A DNA stretch of 64,000 nt from Candidatus Rokuibacteriota bacterium (lineage in GTDB: Bacteria; Methylomirabilota; Methylomirabilia; Rokubacteriales; CSP1-6): NCBI GenBank assembly GCA_003221695.1, contig QHSX01000043.1, positions 1-64,000 on the forward strand, written 5' to 3'. Of this stretch, positions 50,300 through 60,700 are shown piece after piece. Below the pieces are notes generated by a model. It saw only the letters and a program-made list of their open reading frames with translations. It made no database searches and was not told the origin of the DNA. Within the stretch, counting starts at the first letter, position 1, and every line of letters begins with the position of its first letter. A program made the position numbers and the translations under genes.

Positions 50300-51106
50300 G
50301 TGAGTCGCAAGGAGCTCGCGTCGCATCGTCTTCGGCCGCTCGCCGAGCGCGTGCTCTCGCTGGCCGGCGGAGCCGCCGACCGCATGCCCGTGCGCGCCGC
50401 GGTGGAGCACATGATCGCCGTGACGTACGGCATGACCTACGACGTCGTCGTCACGCGCTTCGGACCGTACGAGGCGATGATCGACGAGATCGTCTCCCTC
50501 GTGACCCGCTCCGTCCCGGTCACCCAGAGCCCCCGGTCCATCAAGGTCCTGGACATCGCCTGCGGGATCGGGAACGTGGGGCTCCGGCTGGCGCGGCGGG
50601 GCTACACCGTCGTGGCCGTCGACGCGGTCCGCCACCTCATCGCGATCGCGCGCGAGAAGCACCACTCGACCGGGAGCGCGCCGAACCTGAGCTTCCACCA
50701 TCTGGACATCGCGCGCGACGAGCTGCCTGGCGCGGGCAGCTTCGACGTGCTCGTGAGCATGCATACGCTCTACTGGCACCCGGATCCGGCGGCGCTCCTG
50801 GCGGCGTCGCGTCGCGCGCTCAAGCCGGGCGGGCACGCGATCTTCCTCACCTACAACCGCCCGGCGCGCGTCCTCCAGACGTTTCGGGAGGTGCGTCGCG
50901 CGGAGGGGCTCGGTGCAGCCGTCGGGGCCCTCCGCTGGCTCGTACCGACCGCAGTCTTCGAGTGGTTCCGCGACTGCGACCATCGATACATGAGCGAGGC
51001 CGAGTTCCACGAGGCTCTCGACCGGGCCGGCTTCGACGTGCTCGAGGGGCACCCAACGTTCCTGGTGGGGCTCAGCCATCTGGCCTGGGCCCGGGCCCGC
51101 GAATGA
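50300..51106 (+). CDS. Class I SAM-dependent methyltransferase, paralogue B
   Basis: 268 aa, GTG start four bases after paralogue A. SAM motif I KVLDIACGIGNVGLRLARRG, VVAVDAVRHL, motif IV GSFDVLVSMHTLYWHPDPAA, then RALKPGGHAIFLTYNRPARV. The N-terminus VTYGMTYDVVVTRFGPYEAM matches paralogue A (AYGVVYDYIFERFAPYQRL), so the two arose by tandem duplication and then diverged. They may form a heterodimer or act on successive positions of one substrate. Confidence 0.83.
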   Translation: MSRKELASHRLRPLAERVLSLAGGAADRMPVRAAVEHMIAVTYGMTYDVVVTRFGPYEAMIDEIVSLVTRSVPVTQSPRSIKVLDIACGIGNVGLRLARRGYTVVAVDAVRHLIAIAREKHHSTGSAPNLSFHHLDIARDELPGAGSFDVLVSMHTLYWHPDPAALLAASRRALKPGGHAIFLTYNRPARVLQTFREVRRAEGLGAAVGALRWLVPTAVFEWFRDCDHRYMSEAEFHEALDRAGFDVLEGHPTFLVGLSHLAWARARE

Positions 51107-51152
51107 CGCGGGTGGCGTGGGGTCGTCGGATCAGACGCGCGCAGGTGGAGGG

Positions 51153-51812
51153 GTGACCGCGGAGTCCACATCGCTCGCCGGCGAGAGCCGGCGCGAACCG
51201 GACCGGCAGGGGGTCGTCTCGCGCGGCCCGCGAGTGTACCTCCGCCCGCTCAGGCGCGAGGACCTCGAGTACTTATCCGGATGGGCCGAGGACGGGTTCG
51301 TCGAGCGCATGGTGGGCAGCGAGTTCCTGAACGCCTACAAGCACGTCTATGACAAGGACCCGTCGTTCTTCGACGCCGTGCTGACGGACACGACGCAGGT
51401 GGTCCTCATGGTCGAGGCAAACCGGGGGTGGACGAAGCCGCTCGGCATCGCGCGCCTCTTCAACATCCACCTCCTGGAGGGCTACGCCTTCCTCGAGGTC
51501 GTGCTGACGGACCAGAAGGCTCTGCGCCGCGGATTTGGCGTGGAGGCGGGCAAGCTCATCTCGTACTATGGAGTCGACGTGCTGGGGCTGCGGCGCATCG
51601 AGGCCAAGGTCTACGAGTACAACGCGCTGAGCGCGAACTCGCTCCGCCGGAACGGCTTCCACCAGGAGGGCGTGCTTCGCAAGGCCGGCTACCAGGACGG
51701 CCGGTACTGGGACGTCTTCGTGTTCGGTATCCTGAAGGACGAGATCGACGAGCAGCGGAAGAAGGACAATCCCTACCTGCCGCTCGCCGAATCCGAGGGG
51801 GAACGCGCTTGA
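51153..51812 (+). CDS. GNAT family N-acetyltransferase (RimJ/RimL-like)
   Basis: 219 aa from GTG 51153 (ggtggagg upstream); an in-frame GTG at 51117 is less favoured. The fold is RimJ/RimL-like: RVYLRPLRREDLEYLSGWAE, LGIARLFNIHLLEGYAFLEV, VVLTDQKALRRGFGVEAGKL (acetyl-CoA pyrophosphate loop, with RGFGVEA in place of R/QxxGxG/A), VLGLRRIEAKVYEYNALSAN, LRRNGFHQEGVLRKAGYQDG. It probably acetylates a protein N-terminus, an amino sugar or a metabolite. The TTGA overlap couples it to the sensor kinase. Confidence 0.85.
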   Translation: MTAESTSLAGESRREPDRQGVVSRGPRVYLRPLRREDLEYLSGWAEDGFVERMVGSEFLNAYKHVYDKDPSFFDAVLTDTTQVVLMVEANRGWTKPLGIARLFNIHLLEGYAFLEVVLTDQKALRRGFGVEAGKLISYYGVDVLGLRRIEAKVYEYNALSANSLRRNGFHQEGVLRKAGYQDGRYWDVFVFGILKDEIDEQRKKDNPYLPLAESEGERA

Positions 51813-53929
51813 CGCTCCATAGCCTCCTCCCCCTCATCGCGCTCCTCCTGAACGTCCTGCTCGCCGTGATCACGCTCGTGCGGAACCCGGGCAGCCGGCT
51901 GAACCGCGTCTTCACGTATTTCGTCACGGGCATGGCGGTGTGGAACGTGGGAACGTTCATGCTGCGCCGCGCGCCGGACCAGGCCGTGGCGACGTTCTGG
52001 GAGGTCGTGATCCACGCGGGTGTCGTGCTCCTCCCCGCGTTCTACTACCACTTCGTCCTGATCTTCCTCGAGAGCACGACACAGCACCGCTCCTCCCTGG
52101 TTGTCGTCTACCTGCTGGCGGCCTTCTTCAGCGTCGTCAACCTGAGCGGCTCCCCCCTCTTCATGCGCGGCGTGACGCAGACGTACTGGGGATGGGCGCC
52201 GGTGACGGGGCTCCTCTACCCGCTGTTCGTCGTCTACTTGAACTTCTTCCTGATCTACGGCGTCTCGCATCTCGTGAAGGCGTACAAGGGCGTCGATTCG
52301 AGCTTCCGTCGCAACCGCGGGACCCTGATCCTCCTCGGGACGCTCGTGAGCCTCGCCGGCGGGGTCATCGACTTCGCCCGCTTCATCCTCGTCCGCTTCG
52401 TGCCCGCCGCGGATCTCGTCTACCCCATGGGGATCCCGGCGAACATGGTGTTCGCGCTGATGCTCGGCACGTCGATCGTGCGTTACCGCCTGTTCGACGT
52501 GAACGTGGCGGTGAAGAAGGGCGCGATCTACCTGCTGCTCTGGGGCGTGCTCACGTCGGTCCTCGTCATGGCCGAGCAGTACGCCGACTGGGAGCAGCTG
52601 AACCCGCTGTGGGTGATCCTCCCGCTCGGCTTCCTCATGACGTTGCTCGTGAGCCCGCTGGGTCAGCGCCTGGAGGGCGCGATCGAACGTCTCATGTTCA
52701 GCCGGCGCCGCGGGTGTTACGAGACCCTGCTCGACCTCAGCAAACGTATGAGCACGATCCTCGACTTCGGCCGGCTCATGGAGACCCTCGTGCACGGCCT
52801 GGTGCGAGGTGTCCCGCTGACCCACTGCGCGCTCATGATCTACGACGCGACGCGGAGCGCGTTCGTCGTCTATCGCGAAGAGACGAACCTCGGCGAGGGC
52901 GTGAGCGTCAGCGTGGTCCCGGTCGACAGCCCCATCGTCCAGTGGCTCAACCAGACGGGCCGCGTGCTGGTCAAGGAGGAGGTCAAGCTCAACCCCCAGA
53001 TCGCCGAGTACTTCGAGACCGCGGAGGGCGAGCTCGAGGAGATCCACGCGGCCCTCATCGTGCCGCTCAAGATCGAGAACAAGCTCACCGGCATCCTCCT
53101 CGTCGGCGAGAAGCTCTCGGGTGAGATCTTCGACGAGCAAGAGCTCGAGGTGCTCGCCGTGCTCGCGAACCAGGTGGCGATCTCGCTCGAGAACGCGCGG
53201 CTGTACGAGGAGCTGTCGGCCTCGAACGCCCAGCTCATGCAGGCGAGTCGGCTGAAGTCGCAGTTCCTCGCGAGCATGTCGCACGAGCTCCGGACGCCGC
53301 TGAACTCGATCATCGGGTTCTCGAAGGTGATGCTGAACCGCCTCGACGGCGACCTGACCGAGCGCCAGGAGACCTACATCCGCTCCGTGCACAACAGCGG
53401 CACCCATCTGCTCCAGCTCATCAACGGGATCCTTGACTTCTCGCGCATCGAGGCGGGGAAGCTGGAGATGATGTCCGAGGAGCTCGACATCCACGAGCTG
53501 ATCGACGAGTGCATCGAGTCCTCGATGCCGCTCGCGCGCGGGAAGCAGCTCAAGCTCGAGAAGAACGTGCCGCTCGAGCTGCCGCGGCTCGTCGCGGACC
53601 GCACCAAGGTGAAGCAGATCCTGCTCAATCTGCTGTCGAACGCGATCAAGTTCACCGCCCAGGGTCGGGTGGCCGTCAGCGTGCAGGCCGAGCCGGGGGC
53701 CGTGCGCGTGAAGGTGTCGGACACCGGGATCGGCATCCGCGCGGAGGATCTCGCGCGCTTGTTCGAGCCGTTCCAGCAGCTGGACAATCCGGTCACGCGG
53801 GGCGCGGGGGGCACCGGGCTCGGCCTCGCGATCAGCAAGAAGTTCGTCGAGCTCCACGGTGGTCGCATCTGGGCGGAGAGCCGTGAGAGCCAGGGATCCA
53901 CGTTTCACTTCACGCTGCCGTTGAACTGA
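51809..53929 (+). CDS. Membrane sensor histidine kinase with N-terminal multi-helix sensor and GAF domain
   Basis: 706 aa, TTG 51809 overlapping the preceding stop. Residues about 1-300 have eight or nine helices (SLLPLIALLLNVLLAVITLV, VVIHAGVVLLPAFYYHFVLI, GAIYLLLWGVLTSVLVMA, and others) like the His-kinase N-terminal 7TM sensor. A GAF domain follows (about 310-460; MSTILDFGRLMETLVHGLVR to LVGEKLSGEIFDEQELEVLA). HisKA with SQFLASMSHELRTPLNSIIG; ATPase boxes LLNLLSNAIKFTAQG, VSDTGIGIRAEDLARLFEPF, GGTGLGLAISKKFVELHGG. All kinase residues are present. Immediately before the hybrid kinase at 53947, it may feed the NtrC-type and HD-GYP regulators upstream. Confidence 0.92.
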   Translation: MTLHSLLPLIALLLNVLLAVITLVRNPGSRLNRVFTYFVTGMAVWNVGTFMLRRAPDQAVATFWEVVIHAGVVLLPAFYYHFVLIFLESTTQHRSSLVVVYLLAAFFSVVNLSGSPLFMRGVTQTYWGWAPVTGLLYPLFVVYLNFFLIYGVSHLVKAYKGVDSSFRRNRGTLILLGTLVSLAGGVIDFARFILVRFVPAADLVYPMGIPANMVFALMLGTSIVRYRLFDVNVAVKKGAIYLLLWGVLTSVLVMAEQYADWEQLNPLWVILPLGFLMTLLVSPLGQRLEGAIERLMFSRRRGCYETLLDLSKRMSTILDFGRLMETLVHGLVRGVPLTHCALMIYDATRSAFVVYREETNLGEGVSVSVVPVDSPIVQWLNQTGRVLVKEEVKLNPQIAEYFETAEGELEEIHAALIVPLKIENKLTGILLVGEKLSGEIFDEQELEVLAVLANQVAISLENARLYEELSASNAQLMQASRLKSQFLASMSHELRTPLNSIIGFSKVMLNRLDGDLTERQETYIRSVHNSGTHLLQLINGILDFSRIEAGKLEMMSEELDIHELIDECIESSMPLARGKQLKLEKNVPLELPRLVADRTKVKQILLNLLSNAIKFTAQGRVAVSVQAEPGAVRVKVSDTGIGIRAEDLARLFEPFQQLDNPVTRGAGGTGLGLAISKKFVELHGGRIWAESRESQGSTFHFTLPLN

Positions 53930-53946
53930 GGAGGACGGGAGAGCGT

Positions 53947-56631
53947 ATGCCGGGACGCGCGCTCGACAAGAAGCCGAAGGTTCTCTACATCGAGGACAAC
54001 CGCGAGAACCGGATGCTGGTTCGCGCCGTCCTCGAGGCGGCCGGGTACACCATCGTCGAGGCGGAGGACGGCCTCGCGGGCATCGAGGCGGCGATCCGTG
54101 AGGAGCCGGCGCTCATCCTCCTCGATATCAACCTGCCGGGCGTCGACGGCTACGAGATCGTCGCCATCCTGAAGTCGTTCCCCAACCTCGCGTCGACCCC
54201 GGTGATCGCCGTGACCGCCTACGCGATGCAGGGCGACCGGCAGCGAACCCTCGTCGCCGGCTGCGACGGCTACATCCAGAAACCGATCAACGTGGACGTG
54301 TTCCCGCGGCAGGTCGCCGAGTTCCTCGGGGGCAAGCGCGAGCGCGTCGAAGGCCGCGAGGAAGGCGTCTATCTCCGCGAGCTCAACCAGCGGTTGGTCT
54401 ACCGGCTCCTCAACCAGGTCGAGGAGCTCAAGCGGCTCAACCAGCACTTCGTCCGGCGCGCGAGCCAGCTCGCCGACCTGCACCACGCCGTGCAGGGGAT
54501 CACCTCGGAGTTGGGCGTGGCCGAGATGCTCGAGCGGCTCCTCCGGGCGGTCGCCGAGGCGATCGGTACGACCAGCCTCCGTGTCGAGCTCACCGGGCCG
54601 CCGGCCTTGCAGGTCGTGGTGCGCGGCGAGACCGGCGACCAGCCACGGAGCGTGCTTGCGGGCGCCGGCGTCGAGGCGCCGGACGAGTGGACCGAGGTCG
54701 AGTGGACGCTCCCCCTCACGGTCCGCGGCCGCGAGCTCGGCGTGATGGTGGCGCGACACGTCATGCCACCGGGGGCCAAGGCCGACGAGGAACAGCTGCT
54801 CAAGATCGTCGCCGACCAGGTCGCGATCGCGGTCGAGAACGCACGCCTCTACGAGGGCGTCACGCGTCGCGCGGCCGAGCAGGAGAGTCTCGTCGAGGCC
54901 GGGCGTCTGCTGACCGGGACGCTGCAGGTCTCGGAGGTCCTTCACCGGCTCAGCGAGCTCGTGCGGGCCCGCCTCGGCGCCGACGTCGTCCGGATCCTGA
55001 TCGCGGAGGACACGCCTGGTCACTTCCGCCTCGAGGCGCAGGCGGGCACCACGCGCACGCCCAAGCAGTCCGCCGAGCACTCGGCCGACGACGACGACGA
55101 CGGGCTGGTCGGCTGGGTCGTGAAGCATCGGGCGACCCTCGCCCTGAGCGACGTGCTCTCCCGTCCCGGCGTCAAGGGCCGTGACTGGCTCCAGAGCGAA
55201 GGGTTCGTGTCGTTCCTCGGCCTCCCGCTCTTCCTTGAGAACCAGCTCGTCGGGATCCTCACGGTCTGGTATCGGGAGCCCCACAGCTTCGCCCCCGACG
55301 AGGTCGCGCTCGGCGAGGCGCTGGCGACGTCGGCGACGGCGGCGATCCGGAACGCGCGCCTCTATGAGGAAACGCAGGAGCGGCTGCGCCACACCGAGAC
55401 GCTCCTGGCGGTGAGCTACGACACGAGCTCGACCCTCGAGTTGACGGAGGTCCTGCGCCGGACCACGCGGGCGCTGGTGCGCGCGCTGGGCGCCGACACC
55501 GGCGGTGCGTGGCTCGTGAGCACGGGCAAGGACCGCTTCCTGCCGATCGTGGGATACCACGTGCCGAAAGAGGCGTTGCAGATCTTCGCGAGCACCGAGA
55601 TCGTGATGACGGATCTGATGGTGAAGGCGTGGGGGAAGTACGATCGGGCGGTCTACTCGAGCGACAGCACGGCGGACCCGCGCTTCGCGCATCCGATCAC
55701 CCGACTCCTGCCCCACCGGTCCCTCCTCATCCAGCCGATGCGCTGGAAGGGGGAGACCATCGGCGGGTTCGCGATCGCCTGGCTCAAGGACCGCCACCGA
55801 TTCAGCACCGACGAGCTGCGGCTGGCCGAGGGCATCGCGCTCCAAGCGGCGGTGGCGGCCGAGAACTCGCGCCTGTACGAGGGCGTCAAGCAGCAGATGG
55901 CCGAGCTCAAGCGGACCCAGGCACAGCTGATCCAGTCCACGAAGCTCGCGGCGATCGGCGAGCTGGCCGCCAACATCGCCCACGAAATCAACAACCCGCT
56001 GACGAGCGTGCTGGGCTTCGCGTCGTATCTGGCCGAGCGCATCCCCCCGGGCGAACCGATGCGGGAGGAGCTCGACCTGATCCAGGAGGAAGCGGGACGC
56101 GCCCGCGACATCGTGCGCGACCTCCTCCACTTCAGCCGGCAGCGCGAGTTCGTACCGCAGCTGACGGACCTCAACGTGGTGCTCGAGCAGACGCTCACCA
56201 TGGTGCGTCGCCAGGGCGCGCTCGACGCGATCACACTCGTCGAGGAGTACGCGCCCGGGCTCCCGCCCGTCGAGGTGGACGTGCCACGCGTCAAGCAGGT
56301 ATTCCTGAACCTCATCAACAACGCCGTCTACGTCATGAAGGACGGCGGGTCCCTCACGATCCGATCGTCCCTCGTCGGCGAAACGGTTCAGGTCGAAGTC
56401 ATCGACACCGGCACCGGGATCCCGGCGGACCACCTCGATCGGATCTTCGAGCCATTCTTCACGACGAAACCCGACGTGAGCGGTACGGGCCTGGGCCTGC
56501 CGGTCAGCCTCGGGATCGTCCAGAGTCACGGCGGCACGATCGAGGTCACGAGCGAGGTCGGCCGCGGCTCGAACTTCGTCGTGAAGCTTCCGGCAAAGCC
56601 GAGCGCCGCGGTCACCGACGGCGACGAGTAG
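53947..56631 (+). CDS. Receiver-GAF-GAF-GAF-histidine kinase hybrid protein
   Basis: 894 aa, soluble. An N-terminal receiver (about residues 10-130: [13 protein letters not shown], phospho-acceptor in [16 protein letters not shown], Lys in GYIQKPIN), a coiled segment, then three GAF-type domains (about 175-305, 310-475, 485-650; each ends in a helix with [20 protein letters not shown] or [10 protein letters not shown]). Kinase core: [20 protein letters not shown] (phospho-His), [20 protein letters not shown] (N box), [38 protein letters not shown]. This NtrB-like kinase type often partners with NtrC-type regulators such as the one at 44261. It could receive phosphate on its own receiver from the kinase at 51809. 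Confidence 0.92.
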   Translation: MPGRALDKKPKVLYIEDNRENRMLVRAVLEAAGYTIVEAEDGLAGIEAAIREEPALILLDINLPGVDGYEIVAILKSFPNLASTPVIAVTAYAMQGDRQRTLVAGCDGYIQKPINVDVFPRQVAEFLGGKRERVEGREEGVYLRELNQRLVYRLLNQVEELKRLNQHFVRRASQLADLHHAVQGITSELGVAEMLERLLRAVAEAIGTTSLRVELTGPPALQVVVRGETGDQPRSVLAGAGVEAPDEWTEVEWTLPLTVRGRELGVMVARHVMPPGAKADEEQLLKIVADQVAIAVENARLYEGVTRRAAEQESLVEAGRLLTGTLQVSEVLHRLSELVRARLGADVVRILIAEDTPGHFRLEAQAGTTRTPKQSAEHSADDDDDGLVGWVVKHRATLALSDVLSRPGVKGRDWLQSEGFVSFLGLPLFLENQLVGILTVWYREPHSFAPDEVALGEALATSATAAIRNARLYEETQERLRHTETLLAVSYDTSSTLELTEVLRRTTRALVRALGADTGGAWLVSTGKDRFLPIVGYHVPKEALQIFASTEIVMTDLMVKAWGKYDRAVYSSDSTADPRFAHPITRLLPHRSLLIQPMRWKGETIGGFAIAWLKDRHRFSTDELRLAEGIALQAAVAAENSRLYEGVKQQMAELKRTQAQLIQSTKLAAIGELAANIAHEINNPLTSVLGFASYLAERIPPGEPMREELDLIQEEAGRARDIVRDLLHFSRQREFVPQLTDLNVVLEQTLTMVRRQGALDAITLVEEYAPGLPPVEVDVPRVKQVFLNLINNAVYVMKDGGSLTIRSSLVGETVQVEVIDTGTGIPADHLDRIFEPFFTTKPDVSGTGLGLPVSLGIVQSHGGTIEVTSEVGRGSNFVVKLPAKPSAAVTDGDE

Positions 56632-56830
56632 TCCCTTCCCGCGCTGGCCCGGACCGGGATCGTTTCCGGATTCTTGATCGCGCGTCCCGGTCGGTGACTC
56701 ACCTGGAAATTTTTCGTCCACGTGCCGTTGCAAGTCGATGTGGTAAGAAGCGGACCGCAAAGACCGTCGACAATCCGGAAATTTAGCCCAAAACGCTCAT
56801 AAAATCCACGTGTTGCCTTACGTCGACGAT

Positions 56831-56846
56831 TGGCCTCGGCGTTGCA
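56831..56846 (+). promoter_or_regulatory. Sigma-54 (-24/-12) promoter of the exported protein gene
   Basis: TGGCCTCGGCGTTGCA has GG (56832-56833) and GC (56844-56845) ten bases apart and a full TTGCA. It lies 61 bases before ATG 56908, inside the 276-base gap after the hybrid kinase gene. The gap is AT-richer than its surroundings and holds no other gene. Confidence 0.75.
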
Positions 56847-56907
56847 ATTCCTCCAGTCCAGGATGCGACAGATGATCAACAGACATCGTGGACGAGGAGA
56901 TAAGGCA

Positions 56908-57651
56908 ATGAAAGCGTTCAACTGGCGCAGCACAACGATGTGGACCACAGCGTCGCTGCTGTTTCTTCTGCTGGCCTTGATGGTTGGCCCGGCGCCGGCG
57001 CTGGCGGGCGGGGTCGCGCAGGGTGTCGGCCTCGTCCTGTACGAGGTCACCGAGGATATGTACCTCCTGGACCAGTACGGCGTCCCGACGGTCTCGCTCG
57101 CGAACGCCGCCCGCCGCAGCGCGGTGGCCCAGCTTTCCGGAACCGCGCAGATCGGCACCCCGCTCTGCCCCTGGGAAGTGCTGGTCATCGCGCCCGGCGC
57201 CAAGAACTGCACGGTGAACGCGACAGGCGCTGACGATCTCTGGCTCGGCGGGCCCAAGGCCGGCACGGGGACGGTGAGCGGCAAATTCGCGGTTGTGGTG
57301 CAGGGCGACAACAAGCACGATGCCCCGGAGTTTGTCGTGATGACCGGCTGGTTCGGCGGTGACGCGGACCTCTCGCTGCCGTTCGCGGGCAAGGCGCCGA
57401 TCGGCTACCTCACGAACGGCGTCGTGTTCATCGATGCGGACCACGACGGCCAGCAGGGCTCGAGTGACCCTGCGTTCAAATTCAGTGGGAAGTTCCGGCT
57501 GCCGTACGGCCTCGACAAGCGTGGGAACCAACTGAAGCCGCGGCGGTATCAGGACTCGTACTATATGACTGACGACTGGAGCTCGGTCGGGATCGAGGGC
57601 AGCGAGCGGTCGCTCGGTTGGCCGACGGTGCGGCTCGAGATCAAGTTCTAG
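56908..57651 (+). CDS. Exported protein of unknown function under sigma-54 control
   Basis: 247 aa. Not recognised. ATG 56908 is preceded by gaggagataagg. The signal peptide is long (TTASLLFLLLALMVGPAPALA, cleavage near ALA before GG). The mature part is predominantly beta: VAQGVGLVLYEVTEDMYLLD, GTGTVSGKFAVVVQGDNKHD, EFVVMTGWFGGDADLSLPF, then a calcium-loop-like DADHDGQQGSSD and a C-terminal strand WPTVRLEIKF ending in Phe. A C-terminal Phe and amphipathic strands are compatible with an outer-membrane or surface beta protein. It has its own sigma-54 promoter and a strong terminator, so it is a single-gene unit of the proposed sigma-54 regulon. Confidence 0.75.
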   Translation: MKAFNWRSTTMWTTASLLFLLLALMVGPAPALAGGVAQGVGLVLYEVTEDMYLLDQYGVPTVSLANAARRSAVAQLSGTAQIGTPLCPWEVLVIAPGAKNCTVNATGADDLWLGGPKAGTGTVSGKFAVVVQGDNKHDAPEFVVMTGWFGGDADLSLPFAGKAPIGYLTNGVVFIDADHDGQQGSSDPAFKFSGKFRLPYGLDKRGNQLKPRRYQDSYYMTDDWSSVGIEGSERSLGWPTVRLEIKF

Positions 57652-57677
57652 TCATCGCCTACTCCTCGCATCCACGG

Positions 57678-57718
57678 CGGGCCCGGACCAGATCATCGGT
57701 CCGGGCCCGTTGATTTTT
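57678..57718 (+). terminator. Intrinsic terminator after the exported protein gene
   Basis: A perfect 12-bp GC stem (57678-57689 with 57698-57709, cgggcccggacc) with an eight-base loop is followed by ttgattttt (57710-57718). This is a classical rho-independent terminator for the plus-strand gene ending at 57651. Confidence 0.85.
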
Positions 57719-57732
57719 GGTTGCCCGCATCC

Positions 57733-57758
57733 GGCTGGGGGCCTCCCGGCCCCCAGCC
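57733..57758 (-). terminator. Hairpin directly after the metH stop
   Basis: An 11-bp perfect stem (57733-57743 with 57748-57758, ggctgggggcc) and a four-base loop touch the metH stop codon on the minus strand. No T-run follows at once. With the neighbouring plus-strand terminator it insulates the two convergent genes. Confidence 0.6.
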
Positions 57759-60700
57759 TCACTCGGCCTTGAAGTATTTCGCGGCGGGATGGTGGAAGAC
57801 GAGCGCCGACACCGACGCCTCCGGGTCCATCATGAAGCCCTCCGTGAGGCGCAGGCCGATCGCGTCGGGCTCGAGCAGGCGGAAGAGGATCTGCTGGTCC
57901 GCGAGGTTCGGGCATGCCGGGTAGCCGAAGGAGACGCGGATCCCGCGGTACCGGCCCTTGAGTTTCTCACTGATCGGGAGGTCGGGCGGGTCCGGAAACC
58001 CCCAGAGCGTCCGAAGACGCGCGTGCAGCATCTCGGCGAACGCCTCCGCGCACTCGATCGCGAGCGCCGCAAGGGCGTGAGACCGGACGTACTCGCCCCG
58101 ATCCTTCCACCGGGCCGTGAGCTCCCGCACGCCCTGACCACAGTTCACGGCGAAGAGAGCGACGAAGTCGTCCACGTCGTCCCGGAGGTAATCGGCGAGG
58201 CAGAGGCGCTCACCGTCCGCCTGACGGGGGAACTCGAAGCGCGCGAGCTCCCGTCCCGCGGGGTCGAGGACGACCACCGCGTCGCCGGCCGCGCGCGCCC
58301 GGTACCAGCGATAGACGCCGTGGGCCTTCAGTAGCCGCTCGGCCACCGCGTCGCGCTTGAGCCGCTCCACGGTCTCGTGGAGCTCGAGCGCCTTCGGATC
58401 GCCGCCGGCGAGGAGCCGCTCGACGACCCCCCGCAGGCCGAGGTGCTTCCCGTAGAGCATCTGGAGGTTGAGGTACGGGTAGATGTGGGCGAGCGGCACG
58501 TCGCGGAGGAGGTGGGGCTCGAGGTCCGGCGGGGTCGGGACGGGGACCGGCTCGAGGCGCGCCCGCGGTCGCTCCGGCGTGGCGACGGGGCGCGCGACCT
58601 CGCCGCCCGCCGGGATCCCCGCGGTGAGGGCGGCCTGCTCCGCGCGCACGCGCTCGACGAGGCGGTCGCGCGTGACGGCCGAGAAGAGGTGGTTCGCCAG
58701 GTCGAGCCCCTCCATCGCGTCCTTCGCGTAGAGGGTGAGACCGCCGTACTCGGGGGCGATCCGCGTCGCGGTGAACTTCTTCGTCAGTGCGGCGCCACCC
58801 ACGAAGAGCGGGAGGTCGATCCCCGCGGCCCGGAGGTCCTGAGCGGTCACCACCATCTGTTGCGCGGACTTCACGAGGAGCCCCGAGAGGCCCAGCGCGT
58901 CCGGCTTGTGGGTGTGGTACGCAGCGATCAGCTCCTCCGGCGGCACCTTGATCCCGAGGTTGATGATCCGGTACCCGTTGTTCGACAGGATGATCTCGAC
59001 GAGGTTCTTGCCGATGTCGTGCACGTCGCCCTTCACGGTGGCGAGCACGATCGTGCCCCGGGTCGCCGACTCGGCCTTCTCCATGAACCGCTCGAGGTGC
59101 GAGACCGCGGTCTTCATCGCCTCCGCGGACTGGAGCACCTCGGCGACGATGAGCTGGTTGTCGTTGAAGAGGCGACCGACCTCCTCCATGCCGCGCATGA
59201 GCGGACCGTTGATGATGTCGAGCGGCGCCGCCTCGCTGAGCTTCGTGTTCAGGTCGTCGATGAGGCCGTCGCGGCTGCCCTCGACGATGTAGCCCGCGAG
59301 CCGCTCGTCGAGCGAGCGCGCGCGTGTCGCTGCCGCGGGCACCTTCTTCTTCTCTCGGAAGTATGCCGCGAACGCCGCCACCGGGTCGGCGCCACGCCCG
59401 AAGATGAGGTCCTCAGCGAGAAGCCGCTCCGCCTCGGGGATCGAGGGGTAGCGTTCGAGCCGTTCCGTGTTCACGATCGCGCAGTCGAGTCCGGCCTTCG
59501 TCGCGTGGTAGAGGAAGACGGAGTTCAGGACCTCGCGACCCGCCAGGGGGAGGCCGAAGGACACGTTCGAGATGCCCAGGATCGTCTTGCATTCCGGAAA
59601 GCGCGCCTTGATCGCGCGGATGCCCTCGATCGTCTCGACGGCCGAGCCGATATAGTTTGCGTCGCCCGTGCCGACCGGGAAGACCAGCGCGTCGAAGATC
59701 AGGTCGCGAGCGGGCACGCCGTACTTCCTCGTGAGCAGGTCGTGGCTGCGTTCGGCGATCGCGAGCTTGCGCGCACGCGTCACCGCCATGCCCTGACGCT
59801 TGTCCTCGTCGATCGTGCCGACCACCACGGCCCCGCCGTAGGTCCGGAGCAGCGGGACAACCTTCGCGAACCGCTCCTCGCCGTCCTCGAGGTTGACCGA
59901 GTTCACGATCGCCTTGCCCTGGCAGTGGCGGAGCGCCAGCTCGATGACCCGCGCGTCGGTGGAGTCGATCATGAGCGGGACCTTCACCTTGCGCGTGAGC
60001 TGCGCCATAAACCGATCCATGTCCGCCGCCTCGTCGCGGTCGGGGTTGGCGAGGCAGACGTCGAGGACCTGGGCGCTGTTCCGCACCTGGGCCCGACCGA
60101 TCTCGGCGGCCTCCTCGAACTGCTCCGCGACGATCAGCTCCTTGAAGCGACGCGAGCCGATGACGTTCGTGCGCTCGCCCACGAAGAGCGGGCGATTGTC
60201 GTCGGTCGGATAGACGGCCTCGATGCCGCTCACCGCCTGGGGCTCCCGGGGCGCGGGGACCCGCGGCGGACGCCCCGTCACCAGCGCCCGGAGGGCTCGG
60301 GTGTGAGCCGGCGTGGTGCCACAGCAGCCGCCGACGATGTTGACCCACCCCTCGTCTACGAAGCGCCGCATCTTGAACGCGAGGCTCGTGGGCGTCTCGG
60401 CGTATTGGCCGCGCTCGTCCGGCAGCCCCGCGTTCGGGTAGACGCTGACAAAGCGGGTGGCCATCGCCGCGAGCGTTCGGAGGTGGTCGGTCATGAACTC
60501 GGGGCCGGTCGCGCAGTTCAGGCCGATCGCGAAGAGGTCGAGGTGCTCGAGCGCGACGTAGAGCGCTTCCACGCCCTGGCCCGCCAGCATCGTGCCCGTC
60601 GGCTCGATCGTGCCGCTGACCATGAGCGGCCGATCCACGCCGGCCTCGCGCATGGCATGGCGGACGCCGATGGCGGCGGCCTTCACGTTCAGCGTGTCCT

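Noticed and set aside
53905-56760. Long minus-strand frame opposite the hybrid kinase
   Set aside because: Shadow of a high-GC3 gene; no recognisable motif, while the plus strand has a complete kinase.
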